Notes under the pieces: model-generated
Databases searched by the model: none
Told to the model about the DNA's origin: nothing
What the model saw: only the letters and a program-made list of their open reading frames with translations
NCBI GenBank assembly: GCA_902633535.1
Contig: CACPGM010000007.1
Coordinates: 1 to 18,710, forward strand
Source: an uncultured Pelagibacteraceae bacterium
GTDB taxonomy: Bacteria; Pseudomonadota; Alphaproteobacteria; Pelagibacterales; Pelagibacteraceae
DNA length: 18,710 nt
Direction of reading: 5' to 3'
Program-made: the position numbers and the translations under genes
Part shown: positions 7,322 through 14,745 of the stretch, one piece after another
Position numbering within the stretch: the stretch's first letter is position 1
How the letters are laid out: each line of letters begins with the position of its first letter

Positions 7322-8104
7322 ATGACTATGGAAATTAATATAAATTGCGATTTAGGAGAAAAATCTAAACATCATTCAAATAAACATGATCCTGATTTGT
7401 TGGAAATAGTTAATTCTGCAAATATAGCATGTGGATTTCATGCTGGTGATGAAGAGACAATGCATCAAACAATTCAAATTTCAAAAAAAAATGGAGTAAG
7501 TATTGGTGCTCATCCATCATTCAACGATCCAGAAAATTTTGGAAGAGAAAAAATGAACCTGTCGACTACTGAAATAAGAAAACTAATAATTGATCAGTAC
7601 GAAATTCTTCAAAAAATTGCAGTGAAATATGATGAGTCAGTGAGTCATATCAAGCCTCATGGAGCATTAAACAATATGGCTTGTGAGGATATTGAACTTG
7701 CAACTGTAATTGCAAAGACTATCAATGAAATAAGCAAAGATTTAATTTATCTTGTTCCAACTGGTTCAAAAATGGAACTAGCTGCAAAAAAATTAAATAT
7801 GAAAATCGCCTGTGAAATCTTCGCTGATAGAAATTATGAAGACGATGGAAATTTAGTTTCCAGAAAAAAACCAAATGCATTAATTACTGACCCAGAAATA
7901 GCAAAAAACCACGTATTAACTATGGTTAAAAATCAGGCACTTAATTGTCACAGTGGAAAACAGATATCTTGTGAAATCGATTCAGTATGCATACATGGAG
8001 ATAATATTAGTTCATTGAATACTGCTAAAGTTATTAAAAGCAACTTACTTGAAAATGGACTTAAATTAAAAAAATTAAATGAAATGGAAAAATTTTTAAA
8101 ATGA
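7322..8104 (+). CDS. pxpA: 5-oxoprolinase subunit PxpA (LamB/YcsF family)
   Basis: About 260 residues. PxpA is the third subunit of prokaryotic 5-oxoprolinase; the earlier family name is LamB/YcsF. Diagnostic motifs are ININCDLGE at the N-terminus, NIACGFHAGDEETM, SIGAHPSFNDPENFGRE, HIKPHGALNN, and CIHGDN near the C-terminus. Three in-frame ATGs exist (7304, 7322, 7328). Family members start one or two residues before the INCDLGE strand, which favours 7322 or 7328; 7304 would add an unrelated MLYLTI stretch. The gene is split from pxpBC onto the opposite strand, whereas many genomes keep all subunits in one direction. Its TGA overlaps the ATG of the next gene (ATGA). Confidence 0.92.
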   Translation: MTMEININCDLGEKSKHHSNKHDPDLLEIVNSANIACGFHAGDEETMHQTIQISKKNGVSIGAHPSFNDPENFGREKMNLSTTEIRKLIIDQYEILQKIAVKYDESVSHIKPHGALNNMACEDIELATVIAKTINEISKDLIYLVPTGSKMELAAKKLNMKIACEIFADRNYEDDGNLVSRKKPNALITDPEIAKNHVLTMVKNQALNCHSGKQISCEIDSVCIHGDNISSLNTAKVIKSNLLENGLKLKKLNEMEKFLK

Positions 8105-8640
8105 TTAAAACTTCACTTATTACTTTACTCTTTACAATATTGTTAACAACAAGCTCTTTTTCAGCAGGCTCCGGTGATAGTGGTGGTTCAGGAGGATCAG
8201 GAGGATCAGGAGGATCAAGTGATGGTGATGGATTCTCTAAAACAAAAACTCAGTATGATATGGCTGTTTCACATATAAAAGCAGCAAAAAAATTTGAAAA
8301 AAAAGATAAATTAAAAAAAGCAAAAAAAAAATATGAAAAAGCTCAAAACTTATTACTCAAATCAAATAAAAAATTTCCAAATAAAGCTGATACTTTAAAT
8401 TATTTAGGATTTACAACGAGGAAACTTGGTGACTTTGAAAATGGAGAAAAGTATTATCTTCAAGGTTTAGCAATTGAACCTGATCATGTAGGTATTAATG
8501 AATACTTAGGGGAACTTTACGTAGCAACTAATAGACATAATCTTGCAGTCGAGAGATTAGAAATATTAAAAAGTTGTAATTGTAAAGAGTATGATGAACT
8601 TAAAGCAGTCATAGCTGGAGAAAAAGTTTCAAAATATTAA
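8101..8640 (+). CDS. Secreted TPR-repeat protein with Gly-Gly-Ser linker, function unknown
   Basis: 179 residues. Residues 1-22 form a clear signal peptide (IKTSLITLLFTILLTTSSFSA), with likely cleavage after SFSA. A low-complexity segment follows (residues 23-44: Gly, Ser and Asp only, with four GGS repeats), then a Lys-rich helix pair and about two to three tetratricopeptide-like repeats (residues 50-165; for example ADTLNYLGFTTRKLGDFENG and VGINEYLGELYVATNRHNLA). Two cysteines occur near the C-terminus in the sequence KSCNCKEYDELKA. It should be exported to the periplasm, where TPRs mediate protein-protein contacts. It overlaps pxpA by ATGA, so it is co-translated with it, but a role in oxoproline use is only inference. 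No enzyme signature seen. Confidence 0.85.
   Translation: MIKTSLITLLFTILLTTSSFSAGSGDSGGSGGSGGSGGSSDGDGFSKTKTQYDMAVSHIKAAKKFEKKDKLKKAKKKYEKAQNLLLKSNKKFPNKADTLNYLGFTTRKLGDFENGEKYYLQGLAIEPDHVGINEYLGELYVATNRHNLAVERLEILKSCNCKEYDELKAVIAGEKVSKY
8182..8217 (+). repeat. Four tandem 9-base units encoding Gly-Gly-Ser
   Basis: GGTGGTTCA (8182-8190) is followed by three identical copies of GGAGGATCA (8191-8199, 8200-8208, 8209-8217), in frame with codons 28-39 of the secreted TPR protein. It is the most GC-rich short stretch in its surroundings. Identical codons in three copies point to recent slippage expansion, so the copy number may vary between strains. Confidence 0.9.
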
Positions 8641-8689
8641 TTGTTTTAAGGACTTTAAGCCTAAATTTAAAAATAAAAGATTGAATAAT

Positions 8690-8718
8690 TTGAATTTACT
8701 CAATTTATTTATTATAAG
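8690..8718 (+). promoter_or_regulatory. Possible promoter of the TerC-like gene
   Basis: TTGAAT (8690-8695) is followed after 17 bases by TATAAG (8713-8718). A start of transcription near 8725 would leave almost no leader before the TTG start at 8727. The matches are moderate and AT-rich DNA gives many such hits. The 86-base gap 8641-8726 shows no strong terminator hairpin. Confidence 0.35.
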
Positions 8719-8726
8719 TTATTATT

Positions 8727-9338
8727 TTGATAGCAGAACTTGTAATTTTAACGAAAATTATATTCATTACCCTTATTCTGACAGCAGATAATGCTGTCAT
8801 AGTCGGTTCAATAGCAGCAAATTTCGTCCCAAAAAATAGAAATAAAATTATTCTGTGGGGGGTTATAGGAGCATTTGTTTTCAAAATTTTCTTTGCAATA
8901 TTTGCAACATATTTATTCGAATTTTATTTTGTTAAAATTTTAGGTGGAATTTTATTAATTTGGATAGTTAATGACCTTAGAAAAGATTTAGTTGATATAA
9001 AAAAAGTAAGATCTCAAACAAAAAAAATTAAGGAGCCTTCATATATTAGTAGTATCGGTAAAGTTTTATTTGCAGATATCATGATCAGTTTCGATAACGT
9101 TATTGGCGTTGTGGCTGCTGCAAAAGGATATTTTGGATTTATGATTTTTGGGTTGATGTTATCAGTTGTATTAACTGGAGCGTTAGCAACATATTTAGCT
9201 CATTATATTCAAAAACACTTATGGATAGTTTATGTTGGTCTTGGATTTATTCTACTAGTTGCTATTCAACTAATAATAGGTGGAATGGTTGATTTAGAAA
9301 TTATTTCAATTAATGAGAATTTTCAAAAATTTTTTTAG
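8727..9338 (+). CDS. TerC/YjbE-family integral membrane protein
   Basis: 203 residues with about six membrane segments. The TerC-family hallmark appears twice: ADNAVIVG in the first segment (D21, N22) and SFDNVIGVVAA in the fourth (D123, N124), consistent with the internal duplication of the family. A charged cytoplasmic-type loop (residues 83-104) separates the halves. Several TerC relatives are linked to manganese or other metal homeostasis (family knowledge); the substrate here is not shown by the sequence, and no yybP-ykoY riboswitch was recognised upstream. The start is TTG at 8727, since an in-frame TAA lies at 8715-8717 and no ATG or GTG lies between. The stop codon overlaps the panB stop on the other strand. 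Confidence 0.85.
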   Translation: MIAELVILTKIIFITLILTADNAVIVGSIAANFVPKNRNKIILWGVIGAFVFKIFFAIFATYLFEFYFVKILGGILLIWIVNDLRKDLVDIKKVRSQTKKIKEPSYISSIGKVLFADIMISFDNVIGVVAAAKGYFGFMIFGLMLSVVLTGALATYLAHYIQKHLWIVYVGLGFILLVAIQLIIGGMVDLEIISINENFQKFF

Positions 9339-10111
9339 TAAGAATGTTTTTTTTGGGGGTACTTTTTTAATTTAACATCTGAAGCAAATTTTCTTAAACC
9401 TAAATTTAAATACTTTTTAATATTAACAAATTTTTTTACAAATCTTATCTTGGTTTCATTCAAGCCTACTAAATCATCTGTAACAAGTACTTGTCCGTCA
9501 CAGTAAACTGATGATCCAATTCCTATAGTTGGTATTTTTAATGTCTCCGTGATTTGCTTTGATGTTGCAGATTTGACACATTCTAAAACGATTGCAAACA
9601 CCCCACATTTTTGCAACATTATCGCATCATTTAATAACTGTTTTTTTTCTTTTATAGTCTTACCCTTGGACTTGAATTTACCTTTGGTAGTTTGTGGAAG
9701 AAGACCAAGATGACCCATAACATTAATCTTATTCTTAATTAAATATTTTATTTGTTTTATAATTTTCTTTCCACCTTCTAACTTGACTGCATCACACTTA
9801 GTTTCTTTAATTATTTTTTTTGCATTTTTTAAAGCAGAGTTATTTGTATTATAAGTATTGTAAGGCATATCAACTACCATTAAACTTTTTTTAACTGCTA
9901 GTCTTACACTTTTTGAATGATTAATCATTTCTTGCAAAGTAACACTTCTTGTCGAATTGTAGTTGTATAAAACTGAACCTAAAGAGTCTCCTACTAAAGT
10001 AATATCAGCAAATTTATCTACTTCTAATGCAATATTTTTTGAATATGCAGTTAAACAAATTATTTTTGATTTATTTTTTTTTTTTATAATTCTTTTAATA
10101 TTTTTGTTCAT
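9335..10111 (-). CDS. panB: 3-methyl-2-oxobutanoate hydroxymethyltransferase (ketopantoate synthesis)
   Basis: 258 residues from the ATG at 10109-10111; a TTG at 10124-10126 would add five residues and overlap guaA. PanB transfers the methylene group of methylene-tetrahydrofolate to 2-oxoisovalerate, the first committed step of pantoate synthesis. Key residues are present at the expected places: metal-binding D42 (VGDSLG) and D81 (VVDMPY), K110 and E112 (VKLEGG), catalytic-base glutamate E177 (IVLECV), plus MGHLGLLPQ and IPTIGIGSS. The protein is unusually Lys/Asn-rich, as expected from the base composition. panC and panE are not in the window. It lies 7 bases after the guaA stop, so it is probably co-transcribed, and it meets the TerC-like gene tail to tail. 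Confidence 0.94.
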   Translation of the reverse strand: MNKNIKRIIKKKNKSKIICLTAYSKNIALEVDKFADITLVGDSLGSVLYNYNSTRSVTLQEMINHSKSVRLAVKKSLMVVDMPYNTYNTNNSALKNAKKIIKETKCDAVKLEGGKKIIKQIKYLIKNKINVMGHLGLLPQTTKGKFKSKGKTIKEKKQLLNDAIMLQKCGVFAIVLECVKSATSKQITETLKIPTIGIGSSVYCDGQVLVTDDLVGLNETKIRFVKKFVNIKKYLNLGLRKFASDVKLKKYPQKKHSY

Positions 10112-10118
10112 ATATAAT

Positions 10119-11678
10119 TTATTCAAGTTCTATAGTACTAGGAGGTTTTGAAGTAATATCATAAACTACTCTATTAATACCTCTAATATTATTAACAATT
10201 TTATTAGAAATCATTTGAGAGAATGACTTTTTAAACTCATAAAAGTCTGCTGTCATACCATCTTCTGAGGTAATTGCTCTTAACAAACAAAGATATTCAT
10301 AAGTGCGATTATCACCCATCACGCCCACTGTTTTTACAGGAAGTAATGCAGCATAAGCTTGCCAAATTTTATTGTATAGACCGTAGTCTTTTAGAGATTG
10401 AATAAAATAATAATCAGCTTGTTTTAAAATATTGATCTTATCTTTTGTGATTATCCCTGGCATTCTAATTGCTAGACCAGGGCCTGGAAATGGGTGTCTA
10501 AAAATAATATCTTTGTTTAGATTTAGTTCTAAGCCTAATTTTCTTACTTCATCTTTAAACAAATATTTTAAAGGTTCGATTAATTTTAACTTCATACGTT
10601 TTGGCAACCCCCCCACGTTATGATGTGACTTGATCTTAGATGTTTGACTTCCAGTAACTGATCTGCTTTCAATTAAATCTGGATAAAGTGTGCCTTGAGC
10701 TAAAAATTTTACATTTTTAATTTTTTTTGAATATTGCTCAAATATCTTAATAAAAAGATTTCCTATTATCTTCCTCTTCTTCTCTGGGTCAGAAACATTT
10801 TTTAATTTATTTAAGAACTTTTTTTCAGCATTTACATAAATCAAATTAATCTTAAGTCTTTTTTTAAAAGTCTTAACAACTTGTATTTCTTCATTTTTTC
10901 TCAATAATCCTGTATTTACAAAAATACAATAAAGTTTTTTTCCAATAGCTTTATTTAAAAGTTGAGCAACTACACTACTATCCACTCCACCTGAAAGCGC
11001 ACAAATAACCTTGTTAGTTCCAACCTGCTCTTTCACCTCTTTAATTAATTTCATTTTTTGATCCTTTGGTGACCAATTTCTTTTAATTTTACAAATTAAA
11101 AAAATAAAATTACTAATTATTTTCTTTCCATTTTCAGTATGAGTAACTTCAGGATGAAACTGAACACCAAAAAATTTTTGGTTTTTACTTTCTACTATAG
11201 CAAATTTAGAATTTTCACTTGCAGCAATAACTCTAAAGTTTTTTGGAAGTTTGGATACATGATCTGCGTGACTCATCCACACTTTTTTTATTTTTTTTTT
11301 AAAGAAATTTTTTATTAAAGGACTATTGTTTTTTTTATAAATATTTGCCAAACCAAATTCTCTATATTTTGATTGTCTAACTTTTCCTCCATTAAATTTC
11401 GATAAAATTTGATGTCCAAAACAAATTCCCAAAATTGGTATTCCTAAATTTAGAATTTGCTTATCAAATAATCTGTTATTTAATTGATAAACATTTAAGG
11501 GTCCGCCTGACAAAATAATTCCTTTAATATTCGGCTTAATTTGAAAATTTTTTATTTTTTTATGACTTATCAATTGTGAGAATACTCCTAGTTCCCTTAT
11601 TCTTCTTACTATCAGTTGAGTAAACTGTGAACCAAAATCTATTATTAAGATTTTATCAAGATCTAAATCAAGACTCAT
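10119..11678 (-). CDS. guaA: GMP synthase (glutamine-hydrolysing)
   Basis: 519 residues, full length. GuaA converts XMP to GMP with ATP and glutamine. The N-terminal class I glutamine amidotransferase domain has the nucleophile C86 (GICFGHQ) and the triad partners H175 and E177 (VQFHPEV). The ATP-pyrophosphatase domain has the PP-loop LSGGVDSS (about 228-235). The C-terminal dimerisation domain contains [12 protein letters not shown] and ends in STIELE, as is typical. Its start overlaps the end of the small TPR gene by 11 bases. With guaB two genes upstream, this forms a guanine nucleotide operon guaB-TPR-guaA(-panB). Confidence 0.98.
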   Translation of the reverse strand: MSLDLDLDKILIIDFGSQFTQLIVRRIRELGVFSQLISHKKIKNFQIKPNIKGIILSGGPLNVYQLNNRLFDKQILNLGIPILGICFGHQILSKFNGGKVRQSKYREFGLANIYKKNNSPLIKNFFKKKIKKVWMSHADHVSKLPKNFRVIAASENSKFAIVESKNQKFFGVQFHPEVTHTENGKKIISNFIFLICKIKRNWSPKDQKMKLIKEVKEQVGTNKVICALSGGVDSSVVAQLLNKAIGKKLYCIFVNTGLLRKNEEIQVVKTFKKRLKINLIYVNAEKKFLNKLKNVSDPEKKRKIIGNLFIKIFEQYSKKIKNVKFLAQGTLYPDLIESRSVTGSQTSKIKSHHNVGGLPKRMKLKLIEPLKYLFKDEVRKLGLELNLNKDIIFRHPFPGPGLAIRMPGIITKDKINILKQADYYFIQSLKDYGLYNKIWQAYAALLPVKTVGVMGDNRTYEYLCLLRAITSEDGMTADFYEFKKSFSQMISNKIVNNIRGINRVVYDITSKPPSTIELE

Positions 11679-12105
11679 TTTTTGGTTCTAAATTTTCTAA
11701 ATCTTTTAATATTTGTTTATTTTTTTTGCATAAGTTTTTACAAACTTTGGTGAATCTTTTAGATAATTTTTTTACTTTTGAATAATTAGACTCCTCCAAT
11801 GCAATTTTCATTAACATTAAAATTGCTTCTTCATTAGCTGGATCAATTAATAAAGTAGTTTCTAAATTCTTTTCTTCTTTTTTCTTATTTTCTTCTTCTT
11901 TGTAGATTTTTGCTAAATATAAATATGACTCTGAATGCTTTGGATTTAATACAATACTTCGTTCAAACAAAAATTTGGCTTTTTCATAATTTTTAATGTT
12001 AAATAATTTTACACCTTCAGCGTAAAAATTTTCTTTACTAAATGAAATATTACAAAAATTTATTATAAAGATTATCCAAATAGAAATTTTTAGAAATTTA
12101 ATCAT
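11668..12105 (-). CDS. Small secreted TPR protein inserted between guaB and guaA, function unknown
   Basis: 145 residues. Residues 1-23 form a signal peptide ([22 protein letters not shown]) with probable cleavage before KENFYAEG. C18 lies inside the hydrophobic core but lacks a clear lipobox. Two to three tetratricopeptide-like units follow (residues 26-95: [20 protein letters not shown] and [20 protein letters not shown]), then a Lys-rich C-terminus with two cysteines (VCKNLCKK). Its ATG overlaps the guaB stop by one base (TAATG) and its end overlaps guaA by 11 bases, so it must be translated with both purine genes although it appears to be exported. No reaction can be assigned. Confidence 0.85.
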   Translation of the reverse strand: MIKFLKISIWIIFIINFCNISFSKENFYAEGVKLFNIKNYEKAKFLFERSIVLNPKHSESYLYLAKIYKEEENKKKEEKNLETTLLIDPANEEAILMLMKIALEESNYSKVKKLSKRFTKVCKNLCKKNKQILKDLENLEPKNES

Positions 12106-13187
12106 TAATATTTTGTATCACTTTTTACAATATCCACATTATGAACCATACTTTCATAAAATCCAGCTTTAGTAATTTTTACAAATTGTGGTTTATTTCT
12201 TAAATATTTAATTTGTTTTGATCCTAAATAACCCATCGATGACCTAAGTCCTCCTATTAATTTATATATGATATTCCCAACATCACCTTTATATTTAGAA
12301 AAACCCTCTACCCCTTCAGGAACATATTTAGACTTATCTTTTTGTTTAGATTGAAAATATCTATCAGCTGATCCTTTATTCATTGCACCAACAGAGCCCA
12401 TGCCTCTAAAGCTTTTAAAAAGTTTTCCGTTTCTTTTAATTAATTTTCCTGGAGCTTCGTCTGTTCCTGCAAGCAAAGAACCAATCATTACAGCATCAGC
12501 ACCTGCTGCAAACGCTTTTGCTAAATCTCCTGAATATTTTATTCCACCATCAGCGATAATACTTACATTTTTATTTCTAATTCCAGATCTAACTGAAAGA
12601 ATTGCACTTAATTGAGGTACTCCAATTCCAGCAACTAATCGAGTAGTACAAATTGATCCTGGGCCAATGCCAACTTTAATGATGTCTACACCCAACTTAA
12701 TTAAAAACTTTGCTGCTTCTAGGGTAGCAATATTTCCTGCACATAAAGCCATTTTTTTATCTTTAATTCTTTTTATAAATTTAATAATTTCAGAGACTTT
12801 TTTTGTATGGCCATGAGCAGTATCAACTACAATTAAATTTACACCTTCGTTTAAAATTTCTTTAGCTCTCTGAAGTTCTCTAGGACCTGCGCCAACAGCC
12901 GCTCCAACAAGTAATTTTTTTTTTTTTACTTTTTTAATTTCCTCAATTTGCTTACTTATTGATAAATTTCTGTGAATAACACCAATCCCACCAGCTTTTG
13001 CCATTGCAATTGCCATTTTGCTTTCTGTAACTGTGTCCATGGCCGATGATAACATTGGTATTTTGAGCTTCAAATTTTTTGTTAATTTTATACTCGTATC
13101 AACATCAGAGGGCAATATCTCTGAGTATTTAGGAACTAGTGTTACATCGTCAAAGGTAAGAGCTTCTTTTATAGGAACCATAATCAT
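12105..13187 (-). CDS. guaB: IMP dehydrogenase lacking the CBS (Bateman) module
   Basis: 360 residues against about 490 for the usual enzyme. GuaB oxidises IMP to XMP with NAD+, the first step to GMP. The catalytic barrel is intact: LTFDDV near the start, SSAMDTVTE (47-55), the catalytic loop [11 protein letters not shown] with nucleophile C180, [11 protein letters not shown], and the mobile-flap SADRYFQ with the R276-Y277 dyad that marks IMPDH. GMP reductase, which is of similar length, lacks this RY flap, so guaB is preferred over guaC. The two CBS domains that normally follow the NLSI..Q..E...VK helix are absent, and the chain runs straight from K86 to LLVGAAVG through four AAA lysines. 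An AAGGA lies 11 bases before the ATG. First gene of guaB-TPR-guaA. Confidence 0.95.
   Translation of the reverse strand: MIMVPIKEALTFDDVTLVPKYSEILPSDVDTSIKLTKNLKLKIPMLSSAMDTVTESKMAIAMAKAGGIGVIHRNLSISKQIEEIKKVKKKKLLVGAAVGAGPRELQRAKEILNEGVNLIVVDTAHGHTKKVSEIIKFIKRIKDKKMALCAGNIATLEAAKFLIKLGVDIIKVGIGPGSICTTRLVAGIGVPQLSAILSVRSGIRNKNVSIIADGGIKYSGDLAKAFAAGADAVMIGSLLAGTDEAPGKLIKRNGKLFKSFRGMGSVGAMNKGSADRYFQSKQKDKSKYVPEGVEGFSKYKGDVGNIIYKLIGGLRSSMGYLGSKQIKYLRNKPQFVKITKAGFYESMVHNVDIVKSDTKY
12915..12927 (-). repeat. Homopolymer of 13 A (coding strand) at the CBS-deletion junction of guaB
   Basis: Thirteen T on the plus strand read as 13 A in guaB, covering the last base of V87 and all of K88-K91. It sits exactly where the CBS module is missing. 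A run of this length is prone to replication or transcription slippage. Confidence 0.85.
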
Positions 13188-13198
13188 TTATATATGAT

Positions 13199-13203
13199 TC
13201 CTT
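13199..13203 (-). promoter_or_regulatory. Ribosome binding site of guaB
   Basis: AAGGA on the minus strand lies 11 bases before the ATG at 13185-13187, one of few clear SD sequences in the window. It partly overlaps an AT palindrome (13201-13215, 7-base arms around one base) that could pair with it weakly. Confidence 0.5.
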
Positions 13204-13218
13204 TTAAATTAAAAGAGG

Positions 13219-13833
13219 CTATCTAATTTTTTTACAGATAATAAAACTTTCTTTAGAATCCTTGCGACTAGATTTAGGTTTAAAAACCTTTACTTCTTTA
13301 AAAATTTTTTTTCCGAGTGCGACAATTTCATTAAAAGTACTGCCCATAAATATTTTTGATATGAAAAAACCATCTTTAGAAATTATATCCTTTGAAAAAA
13401 TCATAGCCTCTTTACATAATTCACCTGTTTGAATTGAGTCTATATCTTTAATGCCTGTGGTATTGACTGCCATATCAGACATAATTACGTCTGGCTTTTT
13501 ATTATTAAGATTACTTTTAATTTTCATTTGAACATCCTGTTCATTGAAATCACCTTTTATTTGAATAGTGTTTCTAATGTTATCTATATCCTTCAAATCA
13601 ATAGAAATTATTCTACCATTTTTGACAGTTTTTGAAACATACTGAGACCAACTACCAGGTGCAGCTCCAATATCTATAACACTCATTCCACCTTTAAAAA
13701 TTTTAAATTTTTCATCAATCTCAATTAATTTATAGGCTGATCGCGCCCTATATCCGTCAACCTTCGATTGACGCACATAGGTGTCTCTTCTTTGTTTGTT
13801 AACCCAATTTTTTGATATTTTATTTTTTTTCAA
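13219..13833 (-). CDS. rlmE: 23S rRNA (uridine-2'-O-)-methyltransferase, FtsJ/RrmJ
   Basis: 204 residues, normal length. RlmE methylates the 2'-OH of a uridine in the 23S rRNA A-loop on the large subunit. The SAM-binding motif is VIDIGAAPGSWSQYV (52-66). The catalytic K-D-K-E tetrad is complete: K35 (SAYKL), D120 (IMSDMA), K160 (FISKIF) and E195 (SRKDSKESF). The start is TTG at 13831-13833, directly after the stop of the upstream gene (TAATTG). The first internal ATG would remove the family-specific N-terminus including K35, so the TTG is well supported. It is 31 bases upstream of guaB and probably in the same transcript. Confidence 0.95.
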   Translation of the reverse strand: MKKNKISKNWVNKQRRDTYVRQSKVDGYRARSAYKLIEIDEKFKIFKGGMSVIDIGAAPGSWSQYVSKTVKNGRIISIDLKDIDNIRNTIQIKGDFNEQDVQMKIKSNLNNKKPDVIMSDMAVNTTGIKDIDSIQTGELCKEAMIFSKDIISKDGFFISKIFMGSTFNEIVALGKKIFKEVKVFKPKSSRKDSKESFIICKKIR

Positions 13834-14745
13834 TTAACTATTGAACCTAAGACTTGTAGATATTTTCTTATTATCTAAAGTTTCAATTTCTATTTCAACA
13901 TTTTTATCTAATCTCATATCTTTACCGTCTTTCCAAATACCAGCTGCAAGATGCATAATTCCTATTTTATAATTAGGTAAAAAAGGTTCAACAAATGTCT
14001 TTTTTTGTTGATCGTATTTTGGTAATAGATTGCTAGTAATCCAGTTACAATTCAAAGGTAAGAATTCTGTTTTTAGGTTGTCAATGTAAACAGACATATT
14101 TATTGCCAAACCTTCAGATCCAAAAATATTTCCTTCTTTCAGAGTTTTAGATAAATTATTTTGCCAAACGGTCCAACCTTTTGAGTTTTTTTCTAACGAA
14201 AAAACTCCAATATTAATATGTGGTGCAAATGCTAACTTTCTTGCTTTGTCGTAGCCAATTTTTGACTTAACTGCATGTTTAAAATTTTGAGATTTGATAA
14301 TTGCTAGTTTGCCAACTAACCAATTTACTTTTGAGGTAATTTTATATCCTGGTCCGATAGTTTGGGTAATACCAAGTTTTCCATCATCACATGCTTTTAA
14401 GTACAACTCTATACTGCTCCAATCATTTACCCATGCATCACAATCTATCCATAAATATTTTTGATAATTTGGAAAATATTTGGGCAAGAATGCTCTTGAA
14501 ACTTGACTTTTTAACCATTCTTTATCTTTGACTTTATAACCTGGCACTTCTATATCCCACTCAGCAGATTTTATTTCATCTACATCATCAGATAATTCAT
14601 CTTTTTGACTTTGAGTTAATCCTGCATCTAATATACAGATTGCAATATTCTCACTTTCTTTAAATCTTTTAATAGACCTTATTAACTCTTGTAATAATAG
14701 AAAGTAATTAGCATCAGCCAATGAAACAATTACATTTTTTTTCAT
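13834..14745 (-). CDS. Glycosyltransferase-like protein (GT8-type nucleotide-diphospho-sugar transferase fold)
   Basis: 303 residues, no signal peptide or membrane segment. The N-terminus NVIVSLADANYFLLLQELIRS resembles the first strand and helix of GT-A fold enzymes. The sequence KYLWIDCDAWVNDW places a D-x-D metal/nucleotide-sugar motif at D101-C102-D103. AFAPHINIGVFSLEK and a late IGMHLA-like segment (IGIMHLAAGIWKDG) fit GT8-like proteins, in which a histidine near the end also binds the metal. Donor and acceptor sugars are not known. The gene abuts pssA upstream and rlmE downstream without a gap, so it is read with the phosphatidylethanolamine genes; modification of an envelope glycan or lipid is inference. 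Confidence 0.75.
   Translation of the reverse strand: MKKNVIVSLADANYFLLLQELIRSIKRFKESENIAICILDAGLTQSQKDELSDDVDEIKSAEWDIEVPGYKVKDKEWLKSQVSRAFLPKYFPNYQKYLWIDCDAWVNDWSSIELYLKACDDGKLGITQTIGPGYKITSKVNWLVGKLAIIKSQNFKHAVKSKIGYDKARKLAFAPHINIGVFSLEKNSKGWTVWQNNLSKTLKEGNIFGSEGLAINMSVYIDNLKTEFLPLNCNWITSNLLPKYDQQKKTFVEPFLPNYKIGIMHLAAGIWKDGKDMRLDKNVEIEIETLDNKKISTSLRFNS

Noticed and set aside
8641..8726. Manganese (yybP-ykoY) riboswitch or terminator before the TerC-like gene
   Set aside because: The 86-base gap is too short and AT-rich, and none of the conserved GGGGAGUA-type motifs was seen. The best hairpins have only 3-5 base pairs.
10124..10126. TTG as panB start overlapping guaA
   Set aside because: An ATG five codons later gives the usual N-terminal length and avoids a rare start codon. 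Translation from the TTG cannot be excluded.
12105..13187. GMP reductase (guaC) as alternative for the short IMPDH-like protein
   Set aside because: The flap contains SADRYFQ with the Arg-Tyr dyad of IMP dehydrogenase followed by an EGVEG...YKG segment, and guaA is in the same operon.
13201..13215. AT-only palindrome between rlmE and guaB as a terminator
   Set aside because: The hairpin has no G-C core and a one-base centre, lacks a following U run in a useful position, and such palindromes are expected often in DNA this AT-rich.
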